Below, piece by piece: positions 23,615-35,799 of a DNA stretch of 64,000 bases. Both the position numbers and the translations under genes were made by a program. This DNA is from Brachionus koreanus (Eukaryota > Rotifera > Eurotatoria > Ploima > Brachionidae), in NCBI GenBank assembly GCA_016987375.1, contig PJRA01000011.1:1338724-1402723 (forward strand), in the 5' to 3' direction. The stretch's first letter is position 1. The number at the start of each line of letters is the position of its first letter. The notes under the pieces were generated by a model. It did no database searches, was not told the DNA's origin, and saw nothing but the letters and a program-made list of their open reading frames with translations.

Positions 23615-24899
23615 ACACATACTGTGTCAATATTAAATTTTTATTGACACAATGAACAAAAAGCTAGTAATTTATTTACTAATATTATTTGAAATAATTG
23701 AATTATATTAAATGTAAAATAATGGATATTTTTACACCTGAATAATCAAATATTGACTTTTTTGATCAATTTTTTTTATCATTCGAAGAATTAAACGATA
23801 ATTTATATAATTGGTGTTTGTATTAAATTTCAAGAGCTGGTGAAATAGATTTTAATTATTATTATTATTATTATTTATTAAGTTCAAGCCTCATTCAAAA
23901 AAGTTCAGGCAAAAAATAAAAAATTAAAAAAAGTTTAAAAAGATTTAACTAAGTCACAATAAATTATGAAATTATGATAAGTATTATTTAAAAAAAACAA
24001 ATTATGCAAAAAAGAAATAGATTTTTATTTTCTTTCCAATGAAAAAACATATTTTGTTAAAATTAATGCTGATTTAGCAAATTGTGAATGTGACTTCACA
24101 ATGTCCTATTTGCTACCATATTGCCATGCTCTTTATATATCGGAAATAAACTTTTAAATAGTTTCATGGTTTCACACAAGATTTTTAAAACCATCTTTGA
24201 GATCGGACTCGAATATGGCTGCGGATCTTGTTTGAACCTTAAATTTTAATTCTTGTGTTCACTTGACAACAAAAGCGTCTTTAAAACCAACAACTCCGAA
24301 TCAAAAATTTAGATCAATCAAAAATGTTTGTCATGATATATTGTGTTATTCTGGTGAGAAAGATTTTACGAAAAACAAAGAAAGGCTTGAAAATTTTCTT
24401 TTTCAACTTCAAAATAATAATGATAAAAGATTATACTCTAAATATTTCTTTAGTACCACAGTCACCTTTGAATAAAGAATTAAGTTTTTTTACTGATAAT
24501 ATGGCCTATAATAATACTTCAGAACGTGTCCCTTCTTCCGTTTTTGAGTTGGCTGAAAATGAAAAATCAAATGTTCAGTTTTTAGAACCAAATATTGTTG
24601 TTAATCGAGTATTGAATCCAAAAGGTCGTCCAAAAAATAGTTCCAAGCATTTTCTTTTAATTTAAACGAAAAGCCAAAAGAAAATTAGAATTTAATTAAA
24701 CGCCAATTGCTAAAAAAAACTCGATGGAAATCTAAAGCTAAATGAATTTTTATATTTTCTATTGATAGATTTGAATTAAATTGACTTTAAATTTTTGTTA
24801 ATTTTTTCGTTATGAATATGTTTAATTTTTTGGGTCAATATTATAATTTTATTGGAACATGCTGTGTTAATATTATGATTAAATTGACACAGTATGTGT
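23615..24899 (+). mobile_element. Decayed DNA transposon with 17-bp inverted ends and SWIM-like motif
   Basis: The ends are a perfect 17-bp inverted repeat, ACACATACTGTGTCAAT at 23615-23631 and its reverse complement at 24883-24899. A related gacaca/tgtgt motif repeats just inside each end. Inside, 24065-24150 encodes ADLANCECDF..LLPYCHALY, close to the C-x-C..C-x-H pattern of SWIM zinc fingers, with the third Cys shifted. Further fragments at 24263-24440 and 24500-24665 end in NPKGRPKNS, a tail type common in SWIM/MULE transposases. The frame is broken between parts. No target duplication was identified. Confidence 0.6.
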
Positions 24900-25255
24900 C
24901 AATAGAGCCACTCTATTTTTAAACGCTTTTTTAATTTTCAAATTTTTACTTTTCTATTTCTATTTTTTATTACAGAAAAAAAATAAAAAAAAATAAAAAT
25001 TTTACACATTTTTGGGAACTTTAAATCATAAAACATTTTAACAAAAAAATTTTAATTTTTTAATTATTATCAAAAAATCAATTTATTTTTTTTGTCAGTA
25101 AAAAAAATAATCTTTTAGCAGAAAAAATAAATTTCGTATCACAACAATATATATATCTGTTTTTTTATTTATTTTTTGGTTTTTACTTTTATCTAAAAAA
25201 AAGGATTCTTTTAACAAGACTAATTTTTAATTTATTAGAAAACTCAAAAAAAATT

Positions 25256-28200
25256 TCAATAAATTTTTTCATTTTCTTTGATTTGATTACCAGCTTGTCG
25301 CTTTCTTTTGGGTTTGATATACCAAATAATAACCTTATGTGTATCACATGTAACAATTTTGTTCTCCATAACCAAGATATCTAGTACAGGATTATTATGT
25401 GCTTTGAGCTTTCTTATACAAGTAAAAGTCCATAAATCCCATTCTTTTATGTAACTGTCACTAGATAATCAAAAAATTTAGTACTAGAGAAAAAAAAAAT
25501 TTTGAGAACCTTCCAGCAGTGTAGAATTTTTGATCGTAGAATGCAATTGAATTAATAGCTGACTCATGACATTTTATAATTGTTTCACATGTATTACTCC
25601 TCCGATTCCAGAAAATAACTCGCCCACTTATAGTAGATGTTATGATCAAAGCACCTACTAACTTCAAAAAAAGAAACAAAATATTTAAAAATTTATTTAA
25701 TTCTTATGCTTACTCTTAAACAAGTAATTGGATCTGCATATTTTGGAGCTGTTAACTCTTTGATAAGAGTACCATCAATTCCCGTAATAAGCACAACACT
25801 AGATAATTAAAATTGTTTTTATCGAACGAATAAAAAAACACCCTAAACTTGTGAGTACTTCTATTAGAAAAAAGGCGAGCTTCAAGTTCATTTCATAAAC
25901 AGTCATTCTGATTATAAATAAATTAAGCTTTTTTTAAATCTTTATTTAACTTTTAGACACAAAAATTTACTATATAAAAAAAATATTTACTAGATAATAA
26001 GTATAAATAACGTCTAGATAAAATAATTAACTAATAGAATTAATAGACACACTCAAAAAGAAAAAAATTAAGATGCTAGATAATTTTATTAATTAACTAG
26101 ATATAATTATCACAAGATATAAAAAAAAATTTTGAGTTTTGACTGCTACCTTACTATTTCTTCCTTTTTTCCTGAGCTATCAGATAATTAAACATATGTA
26201 CCCTGTTACTGCTTATTTCATTTTATCTATTTTTTAATATTTTCATATCATACTCAATACACTTAATTTTATTCTTATTTTTTATTTTTATTTATTAATC
26301 TGAAGGAGTATTAGCTCGATACAGAAAACAAATAAATAAATAATAAATTAATGGAGAATAGTTTCATACACAACTGGTCAAATGAGAGAAATCCAAACCT
26401 TGATTTAAAAAATGATAGATCTTTTTCTGATTTAGAATTTAAAACAGTGAAAATGGCTTAAGAGTGGTCCCTTAAGCGTAATCCAGTCATTTCATAAAGA
26501 TAGATGGTAAACGATATTAATTTTCACAATCTGATGAAAGAAGAAAAAATTAAGTTCTCATTTATTTTAAATAGTTTTTTTCATTTTCTTGTCTATCAAT
26601 GATTTCTTTATCTAATAAAAAATTTTTATAATATAGTGTTTTGTCTTTTTTCAATTAGTTAATAAAAACATCTACTTGATTTCATCTTTTTATCTATTAT
26701 AATTAATCCTATGCCTTTTTGAAAAAAGCTTATTAACAAAATAAAATAAAACAAATTGGCAATGCTGTCTTCTTTTTTACAGATGATTAGGTTACTTTTT
26801 TTATTTTTAATAAGATAAAAAATGGCTTTTCTAATGGAAGATGAAAATTTCGGTTGAAAAGTCAATATATATTATCTTGGAGAAAAAAACAAAAGTTAAA
26901 ATCAATCTTAACTTTAAAACAAATGATGAGAATTTAAATAATGAGGAAAAAGATAAATTCTTTAAGCTCAAAACTACTATAAAGACCAATTGTGAATGAA
27001 TTAAAAGAATGTTGTAATTTAAGATTATTATAATAAAGTATCTATCGAAAAATTGAGTGAAAGTGAAAAAATTGTCAGGACAGGAATGAGTCATTTATAT
27101 TCAGGAATATAATAGTTGTGTTTACTTTTTTTATTGATAATTGTGAATTTTTTCTGTCGTAATTGTTCTGTCAAAATAAAACATGTCAGATTGATTAATT
27201 ATCAAAATAACCTGTACGAATTAATACGAGTAGCATATTCAAAGAGTACTTTATCTAAAGTCTGACTAAATAAATTTTGTAGAATAATTTTGATGAGAAT
27301 AACTGGATAAAAATTAACTTTAAGTTTTGCATACTTCTTAAATAATATAAAACGTTTTAGTACTAACCCAGATAAGTCAGCAGAAATAATGCAGCCTAGT
27401 CCATCATAAGACAAACTTTTGATTGGAGATTTGTGATGAACTATTAAACATTGAAATTTTAAAATTTGATCCAGTCGAGTTACTGGATTTTTTTCATTTT
27501 TTTCCGAATACCCTTTGACAAATGACCAAACATTTATTGTTTTTTCAAATCCACCCCAAATTCTGTTGAAAAATTTATTTATTTTTCTAAATATTTTCCA
27601 AAATAATTTATGTTTAACACTCAAAGGCAAACTAATTTAATTTATAAAATAGATTCTCTTTTTTAAATTACAATTTTTTATTTAATTTTAGTCTAACAAA
27701 ATCTGTTATTCCCTTGAGTGCTTACCGTATTTCATCAAATACAATTAACCAAAAATAAAAGAAACTAGCTAGTATTTGAGTTTCTTTTCCCAAAAAATGT
27801 GTCTTTTTTAAAAAAAATTGACCACCCTTTTGTCATGAAAAGCATGTTTTTTCTTGTTTCCAATAGAACAAAAAAAATGGATAAATTTCATTTATTTGAG
27901 TCACATTTTTCGAATAGAAGAAACACTTTGATGACCAAACTTTTCTTTATTTGATGAAATACGGCGGTAATTTTAAATTCTTACAAATATTGATAATCAA
28001 AGTAGAGTGTATTTATTGAATCTATATTGACACTTATTGTAATTACGGGTTCGAATGTATACATGTTCCAAATTATAACAGTTGTGTCCCAAGACCCAGA
28101 ACAGAGTCTGTTTGATAATAGCTGTAAACACAAAATTCCGCCTTTGTGTCCTACAAGTTTACCAATTTTGCTTCCATCTTTTAGATCGTAAACATGAATC

Positions 28201-30361
28201 ATGCGATCTTTTCCACCCGTAACAAGTCTCTTTTTATCAAAATCCATACAAGTTATTCCGTTTAAATGATCCTGGTTTAATAAAAAAATAAATAAATTTT
28301 AATAATTTCACTAATTACGTTTGAAAATCAACAGATCAAATTACTTGTAAATAAACAACTTTGTCAATTGAATTCACTCGGTATAACGCTCTTTCTTTTG
28401 AACTAATGCTGTAAAGGGATTCGTCTTGACTATTATATTTATCTTTTTTAGATGAATCACTTTCATTCTAAAGAAAAAATTATTTAGTTCAAAATAAATT
28501 TTTAATCTAAATTTCTTTTTGTTTAGAGCTAGCTTAATTTTTTTTGTTAACAGCTTAAAAAAGCGAAATAAATAATTTTTTTATATTTTATTTTTTAAAA
28601 TTTTAGTGCGGATATTTTTTAAAAAGATGAAGGTTTATTTATATCCAAGGTTGAAAATAAGAGCTTTTAAAAAAAATTTCAAATTATTATATGTAACTAA
28701 AAATAAAAATCTGAAATAGGAACCAAATTAATTGATGTCAAGCAATTTTTTTAATTTTATTCTATTTGTTTTTATCAATTTACTCATTTTCTAAAGCATA
28801 ATTGATCAAAATGAATCAAAAAAACAACTAAAAAGAACAAAACTGAATTATTAATTCTTAATTTTTATTAATTTTTTTAATCTCTCATTTATTTACGAAA
28901 TTGATACTTGTGAATGAGTGATTGAATTCGATGAACGTTACGCTTCAAAGAAAACTTCGTGCTGGTCTTCCAAAACTAACAGCAAAAGCATTGACAAAAC
29001 AGTCAACTGAAATTAAGATAATCAGGGAAATAGGCATCGACAGTTGCGAAGAATCTGAAACAGAATAGATAGCCTTGTAAAAGAATAAAATTTGCCTTTC
29101 TTTTATTCATAAGTTCAAAATAAATAAATTTCAATATTTTTTAAAATATTCTGATACAAAAATTTTTTATTTATTCAAATTTCAAAAACGAAAAAATTGT
29201 AAGATTAATTAATAAGAAAACGAAATTAATCAAAAATTTTATAATTTTGATTAATTTTGAAAATTAATAATTCTTATTTTGAATAATCTTTTTTAAATTT
29301 TCAAATACAGATTAGAATTTATGGAAAATTTTCTCAAAAATATTTATATTTTGTGCTAAATTCAGTATTATGGTTCTTTTTTTGTTTATAATATACACAG
29401 ATTATTATTATAATTGCTTTAAAAAGCATATGCTTTCAAAGTTAATATTCAAATTTTAATTTAATTGAATTCATATTCTAAAAAATACCATTCTATTTTC
29501 GGACCGCTCCAATAAGTTTTCATTTGAATCCGAATCTTCATCAATTATTAATCTAAATTGGAAAAAAATGTCAAAATTTGTATAATTCGAATTAAGTTAA
29601 TACTTTGTTTGTAAATCAGGATCATATTCGAATTCAACATTCTTTTCCAAATCAAAACCAAAAGATTTCACAGGCTCTAATAATTTGGCTATTTAAATAA
29701 TTAGTTTAAATTTAAAAAAAAGATACCTTGGTTATTTTTTTTGCTTTCATTCATAATAACACTACTTTCCGAAAGTGATTCTTCTAATTCAACTGGTTTA
29801 TAGAAGTTATCGTATTCACTTTCTAAGGTTTAACATTTAAATATGAAACAAAAAACAATCAAATGAAGACTAACCATAGCTTTTATAAGATGTTGTTGAT
29901 CTTGAATGTAGCTTTGTCTTATCATTCGACTGATATTCTAAATTTTCTTCGACTTTGTTTGAATAGTGTTTTTTTATCTTTGATATAAATTGTTCAAGTT
30001 CTTGATAGGCCAGCTTCCAATCAATATCTTCATCAATAAATAACTGTTTAATTATTTCGTTCTCAATACGATATATTCCATGCAATTTTCCAAGCATTTT
30101 ACATTTATAAAACCAGAGCTCTTGAGTATTAGTCAAATAATACCATCTTTTACAAACCAAACTGCAAATTTTTAAACTCTTGTCATCTAATTTGGAAAAT
30201 ATTCTCATCAATATTTGATCTGGCAAATGATTCATTGTAAACTCAAGAGGAATAAGGCATTTTTCTACTATTTTTCTAATAAAATCTAAAATTTTTGCTG
30301 AATTATCACTTATTAATAGTATTAAAAGTGATTCTAATCGCGGTACAGACCATTCTCTCAT
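25256..30361 (-). CDS. F-box/WD40 repeat protein (SCF ubiquitin-ligase adaptor)
   Basis: Eleven minus-strand exons: 29875-30361, 29727-29822, 29604-29688, 29489-29552, 28345-28467, 27985-28271, 27364-27562, 27212-27261, 25714-25798, 25510-25661 and 25256-25460. All phases close to 610 residues. The F-box is at about residues 45-95 (LPDQILMRIFSKLDDKSLKI, then CSLVCKRWYYLT), which in this family binds Skp1. An acidic Ser-rich linker (about 140-300) follows. About seven WD40 blades form the C-terminal half, for example LVTGGKDRMIHVYD, LCSGSWDTTVIIWN, IWGGFEKTINVWSF and GSDSYIKEWDL. Such proteins choose substrates, often phosphorylated ones, for SCF ligases. I cannot assign it to FBXW1, 2, 7 or 10; the linker and blades look divergent. 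The C-terminus is basic (PKRKRQ). Introns hold a MITE (27725-27964), a transposase-tail fragment and a 1.4 kb stretch. Confidence 0.88.
27725..27964. mobile_element. 240-bp MITE with perfect 17-bp inverted ends
   Basis: CCGTATTTCATCAAATA at 27725-27741 and its reverse complement at 27948-27964. Outside these, the left side reads TTA and the right reads CGGTAA, so the element may be three bases longer each side (TTACCG..). The interior also folds, with gaaac and tttgagt blocks on both strands. It lies in the intron between exons six and seven of the F-box gene. Confidence 0.75.
28932..29066 (+). pseudogene. Transposase C-terminal tail fragment in an intron
   Basis: A 44-codon plus-strand frame, more balanced in composition than its surroundings, containing RKLRAGLPKLTAKALTKQ. 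It resembles the Gly-Arg-Pro-Lys tails at 18.8 and 24.6 kb. It sits in an intron of the F-box gene on the opposite strand, so it is probably a relic of a SWIM/MULE-like element rather than a gene. Confidence 0.35.
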
Positions 30362-30509
30362 GTGCTTAAAATAAGTTTTTATTTTAGATAAAGATTTTAA
30401 CTAATTTAAACAAGAATAAAAGTAAGTAGAATAAAAAAAATACCCTTTTGTTGTTTAATATTTTTATCAATGACATTCCTTTAAAAAACAATCCAAATAG
30501 TAACTACTA

Positions 30510-30690
30510 GACTTGTACAAAAGTCAGGAAAAAAAGTCTCAACAAGTCATTAAAAAGTAAAAGTAAAGACTTTGACTTGTTGGAAAAAATTTAGAAAGTA
30601 CAATTCTTGACTTGAAATATTTTCATGGTTTTTACTTTGCAATTTTCACTTTAACTTATATCAGAATTGAATTTTCTATGGTGGCCAGAA
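30510..30690. repeat. AAGTC/GACTT-rich self-complementary repeat
   Basis: acttgtacaaaagtc, aaagtctc, aacaagtc, aaagactttgacttg and ttcttgactt recur on both strands over about 130 bases. A related aagtc-rich stretch is at 43495-43550. It resembles the other motif-rich palindromic elements in the window in style, but its ends were not found. It lies upstream of the F-box gene start. Confidence 0.4.
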
Positions 30691-31097
30691 CTGAAATTAG
30701 ACAAATATTCAGACTCTTTAAAGAAATATTATTAACGATTCAAATATTAAGTGATTAAAAAAAAACAAATTATTGTCGTTTGATTTTAAAAAATTTTTTG
30801 AATTACTTACATATTAAAATGAATTAAATTGTAATTTTGCTTTTTAGCTTAAGATTATTTGACTTAATCCAGCACTCACACATGCGTTCCCCGAACAGTT
30901 TTTTTTTAAATAATCATTTTAACATCAAAAATTTAGCGTCTATTAAGCCAAAAATTATCACTATAAATAAAAGAGATTTAAAATCTTTTTAAACAATCTC
31001 TAAAATATTACTTATTTTCAAAATTGGTATTTACTATTTCTTTTTTAATTTTCTATAAAATAAAGCTTTGATTATTATTTATCAAATCTTATTTTAT

Positions 31098-31243
31098 TTA
31101 ACGTAATCATCCGAATTTAGTCACATGTCACTAAAATATTTAATGAAATGTCACAAAAGAATCTATTACATGTTATAACAGTATCACTAAAATAGAGTAC
31201 TCTATTTTAAAGGCATGTCACTAAATTCAGAGAATTACGTTAA
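31098..31243. mobile_element. 146-bp MITE with TTAACGTAAT ends
   Basis: Starts TTAACGTAATCATCCGAATT and ends in the reverse complement of TTAACGTAATTCTCTGAATT. The outer 10 bases match perfectly and about 20 further bases match imperfectly (gaatttagt.acatg). Intergenic, between the F-box gene and the hAT relic. Confidence 0.65.
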
Positions 31244-31399
31244 TTATAGAGAATTTTAAACACGATTTTAAAAATAAAAATGAATACTGATATTCAAATT
31301 CTAAAATCTTAAATTTTATAGACTTGTTTTACGGATATTACAGTCGAAAGTAATCATTAAAATAATAATATTTTTTTAATTTTTTATTAATTCTTTTGT

Positions 31400-32560
31400 A
31401 CAGATAACAATGAAAAGATTATTGTTTCAAGTTCTGGTGTGTGTATCTCCTGCAAAGTCAAAATTACTGACACAAAGACCAATACATCGAATTTTATACG
31501 ACACACGAAAAAATGTAATACACAGTATTATGAAGTATTCAATCAGAAAAAGAATAGAAGAAAAAAAGTTTGCGAAACTGACAAATAAAAAGAAATTAAA
31601 TCAAGAACACATAACTTTCTTTATATTTAAATATCTAGTTATCGGATGTAGCTTTCCATTTCGTCTAATAGGAAGTGATGGTAATTAGAATTTTTATCTT
31701 ATTTTTTAAAACTAGGTTGATTTTTTTGAACTTTTAATTATGCTCTTAATTTTATTTATTATTATTGCATCCTTATTAATTAAATTGATCTTTTTATTAA
31801 AATTTAGGCTTTCAAATTTTCATGTCTTTGGCTTGTGACAAATGGAAACCATGTATAAGGATGACATTAAATAAACTTCAAAAAGAAGCTTACAAAACCT
31901 TTTATTCCGTTTTAAAGCAAAATTTAGATTGTTCAAGATTTATGTCGCTTAAAGTAGATATTTGGTTAGACGATTAAGATCTTTTCTGTGATTGACTGCT
32001 CATTTTATTGATAGCGAATTTAAATTCAAGACGTTAGTAATTGCATGTAAAAATATCAAAGATTGCACTGGCTTTAATATTAAAATAGAGTTGGATAAAA
32101 TTCTAGATCAATTTAATATAAAATATTTTACCTGTAAAAACATAAAAAATTAATTAATTTACTTGGTTAAATAGCGAAAAAATTGTTAAAATTGTTACAG
32201 ATAATGGCTCGAATATGGTGAAATTTGGAAAATTATATGATAAAGGTAAAAATAAATACCTTTTGACTAATTCAAACTTTAAATTTAATTAATAATTCTA
32301 AAACATAAAAATTTAATTTCTTATTATTTAGTCGGTGGCAATGAATTCAGTCTAGAAAAGGTTGAAACAAGCCACAATAATTACAGTTGCTCAGAAATGG
32401 GTGATGATGAATTAACAAGTTCAAATGAAGAGTAAACAAATTCAAATTTAATCGATACTTTTTGCGAATTCATCCCAAACGAAAAAACTCATTCACACTG
32501 TTTCGCTCATTCAATTCAACTTGTGGTGAAAAATAGAGTTGTTTAGAAGTCACAAGTCTT
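31400..32560 (+). pseudogene. hAT transposase relic with BED zinc finger
   Basis: The frame starting near 31425 reads SGVCISCKVKI..TSNFIRHTKKCN, a BED-type C-x2-C..H-x3-C finger. Further frames read MSLACDKWKPC and SLKVDIWLDD (stop near 31976), then KIVKIVTDNGSNMVKFGKL (about 32180) and HCFAHSIQLVVKNRVV (about 32500), the usual catalytic-region and C-x-A-H-x-x-Q-L-V blocks of hAT transposases. Several stops and frame changes make it dead. Terminal repeats were not identified. Confidence 0.75.
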
Positions 32561-32678
32561 AAATCTGTAAATTTTAAAAATAAAAAATTAAGTGCCCAAA
32601 ATGTTAGAAATGCTGAAATTTAGTATTGATTTTTTTCCAATAAATGTTCAAGAAAATTTTTAATTTTCTAAAACTTAC

Positions 32679-33771
32679 TTTAATTTGATTTAAAATTTCA
32701 TCCATAAATTGATTTCGTTCGTTTAAAGAATTATCTAAGACAAACTTTTGAACAATATTAATTGGATCATTGTCTTCAAGCAGTTCATTTGGAACATATT
32801 TTTGGCATACTTGAAAAAAAAATAATACCATTTTAATATCATTAGATAAATAGATTTACATATATTTTCATTTAATTTCGTATTTAAATCATCACGACTT
32901 GTTAAGATGCTTAATTCAGTGTTGTAATTTCGGACAAATTTGTCCGAATAAATATTAAACTTTTTGGAATTATTGTCTTTAATGCCTAGACCAAAAAGTA
33001 GCTTTTTTTCATAAAAATTGTTTTTTAATTTTTTCATATAAATTGAATTTCTTCTCCCAGAAGTTTTCGTATGTCTGCCACTGCGCTTTGAACTTCGATT
33101 GGTAGCAAGAGGTTCGTTTTGATCAACATGAATTTGATCTTGTTTTGAACAATTAATTTCTGTCTTTTTATGCTCAAAAAAGTTTTTGATATATACAGAT
33201 ACGGTTTCATTTTCAGGTGTCAATCGATTATTGCTTTCTAGACTAAGCTCAGTTAAGTTTCTTGTCTTGAATTGGTAAGCTTCATCTAGTTCTTGCATGT
33301 TTTTCTTTCTTATAAAATTTTCTAAATCACGAAATTTAATTTCCTTTGGACTAGATCCCAATTTGAATCTAACGCTTGATTTCTGTCTGACAGTGCTAGC
33401 TGTTCTATTTATAGGCGGTTTAAGAATAGACTCGCTTTTAACTGTTTGAATCTTGGCTGTACGCTTTCTCTGTTGATTAATAGGAGGAAATTTAATAGAT
33501 TTTACTTGCTTTGAATCGCATAGCTGAGATTTTTGTTTTAATTTTTGAGCAATATTAAAGTCATTATGTCTCAACGATTCTAAAGTAAGACTTAGATTTC
33601 TCAATGTATCTTGATCAAATCTTAAAAAATTTGTATAATTTTTTTATTTTTTTTATTTAAAAAAATTACAATAAAATTATATTGTAAATAAAGATTTTTT
33701 TTTCTTTCAAATTTAAATGAAAATACATTTTGGTTATTTGCTTGAGCTGAACAGTCTCCAAGTCCAACATC
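32679..33771 (-). CDS. Unknown basic protein, 3' end not found
   Basis: Three minus-strand exons join in phase: 33728-33771 (ATG), about 32866-33620, and 32679-32809, the last ending in a GTAAGT donor. The start reads MLDLETVQLKQITKIFDQDT. The middle is Lys/Arg/Ser-rich and low in hydrophobics (KRSGRHTKTSGRR near its end), so probably disordered. The third exon is a more ordered helical stretch (VQKFVLDNSLNERNQFMDEI). I recognise no family. No further minus-strand exon is visible before the F-box gene at 30361, and the hAT relic occupies the space directly downstream. The gene may have been truncated by that insertion or may continue in an exon I missed. Confidence 0.5.
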
Positions 33772-34494
33772 TTGATAATTGAAATCTTGTATCAAAATTT
33801 AACTTCGATTACTGTGGTGCTGAATTGTTTATTCTTAAAAAAAAATCTCAGGTTTCCATAAAAATAATTATTATACACAATCAAAAACAATCAAGCTTTC
33901 TATTTTTGAATAAAATAATAAAATTTCACTTAAGGGTAAAAGCAATTTTACAAAATATATATTAGTATTTAAATTATAATTAAAAACTATTTTAATTTAG
34001 CTTAATAAAATATTTTCGATTAAATTGCAAAAATCCTTTAGGGATTTTATTCAAACAGATTTTCTTGATAAATAAATGCAAGTTTTAATAAAAAAAAAGA
34101 TGACCAAATTATTGAGCAAGAGTTAAATTCGAATAAATTTTTCACTGACCATACAAGTAAATATATAATTTTAAATTTAGATTACTTTGGAATTAGTCTG
34201 AATGGAGTTTGATTTAAAATTCCAAGTTGAATTTTTATCAATTAGAAAAATTTAATCTAAATAAAAACAAAAATTAACAAAATTATGATTTTTATTTAAA
34301 AGTTTAAAAAAATATTTTTATTCAATTTGATTTCTTTTAAGATTTAAGTGAAAATTTTTTTTCAGTTTTATTTAATTTAAATTAAGCATTTTTTATTTTT
34401 GTAGAAAATTTTCAAAAAGTTTCATTCACTGCAACTAATGATTAAAATATAAATTTAAATATCTAACTCAAAAAGTGGCAAATAATGATACATT
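33772..34494. other. Intergenic, nothing recognised
   Basis: Very AT-rich, upstream of the unknown gene; it would hold that gene's promoter. No ORF or repeat structure stands out. Confidence 0.4.
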
Positions 34495-34660
34495 GAATGC
34501 TTTGAAGAAATTGATTTGAACCAACCCAAAAAAAGAAGTGGCAAAAATAAACAATATTTCGAGTTTTGCATGTTTAAAGATTTTGAAACAGCTGATAAAA
34601 TGTGCAAAGGTATTTTCGATGAGCCGAAATTGAAAAAAGGGAAATTAGATAATTAAGAAA
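34495..34660 (+). pseudogene. Unassigned 50-codon protein fragment
   Basis: Plus-strand frame YIECFEEIDLNQPKKRS...FEFCMFKDFETADKMC, ending at a stop near 34658. It looks coding in composition but is isolated. It could be the N-terminal part of a DNA-transposon protein; not assigned. Confidence 0.25.
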
Positions 34661-34699
34661 AAAGACAATATTCATGTTTTTCTCAAGATAGTAGTAGGA

Positions 34700-35105
34700 G
34701 TATGAGTGAACTGCAGTTTAGGGTGCACCTAAACCAGTGTACAGTTGCAATATCGTCTCTTTGTCGAGATATGAAAACGAACTTTTGATATGGCTCAGAA
34801 TTCTGTTTGCTTTTGCAGTTGCTACTATTCACTGTCTGCTTCAAGTTATGAGCTCTGGCGATGGTGACGTTACGTCATTTACAGTTCCGATTAGCTTTAA
34901 ATCATCCGCAAGACAAACAGAGATTTTCGAACGATTCTAACAAGTCATTTATATAGATTACAAAAAGAATTGGTCCTAAAACGGACCCTAGTGGTTCGTC
35001 ATTAGTTACCTCTTCCAAAAAAAATGAATCATTACCAAGAACAACTCGATGTTTCATGTTGAGCAGGATAGATTTAAGCCATTTCAGAGCCTTACATATG
35101 AAATT
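34700..35105 (-). pseudogene. LINE reverse transcriptase relic
   Basis: Minus-strand frames read CKALKWLKSILLN, then KHRVVLGNDSFFLEEVTNDE, PLGSVLGPILFVIYINDLLE and, after a frameshift, LADDLKLIGTVND. This is the RT palm with its D-D pair, as in Jockey/CR1-like LINEs. Only about 130 codons remain. Confidence 0.75.
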
Positions 35106-35799
35106 TTTATTCTTTTTGTCGGTATTAAGCTTAATTTCTTTTTTATTCTTTTCAAACTTGATATGAATAAAATTTTATCAAAATATTTTTGGCTATTTTT
35201 TTATACTTTTATTTTTGCTATCACAAAGATAATTTTACAAGCAGGTGAAAAAAATTTACTAGCCTTAGAAATAACGTCCTTATTTTAACATGAATGATTT
35301 ATTACAAGCTGCTATTCAAAATTATTCAGAATTATTCAAAAAAAGAAGCTTTTCTATTTCTTGTAATTGATAATTAATAATAATAAAATTTTTTTTTGTT
35401 TTACAAATTATATTATGTGGTTTAAAAATGAAATTAAAAAATTTATTTAAAATTTTTATTTTAAGATAAAATAACTGATAAAAATAGATTTACATTCATA
35501 TTATTTTGCAGTTGTAGTTGTAGTTGTAAGTATTGTTTATTTTAATGAGTGATTCGAAAAATTTCTAATATCATTTACATTCAATTCCAATCTATAAACC
35601 AAAAATGAGTTGTTAAAGCAAGGCAAAAAATTATAAACTCATAGTCAATTTAAAAAAAAATCAAATCAAATTTTTAATTTTATAAAATAAAATCAATTTT
35701 TAAAAGACCAATTAATTGGTTACGTTGTTATTCCAGACCAGGTTAAAGAAAAAAATAAAATCTATGTCCGTTCTCTCTGACCCATGAACTAGTCCGTCT
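35106..35799. other. Intergenic, nothing recognised
   Basis: AT-rich spacer between the LINE relic and the 3' end of the G-alpha gene. A hydrophobic 79-codon plus-strand frame (35049-35288) is dismissed as AT-rich noise overlapping the relic. Confidence 0.4.

Noticed and set aside
26351..26461. 36-codon plus-strand frame starting MENSFIHNW
   Set aside because: Short, isolated, in an intron of the F-box gene; no supporting context.
34737..34940. 67-codon plus-strand ORF
   Set aside because: Antisense of the LINE reverse transcriptase relic.
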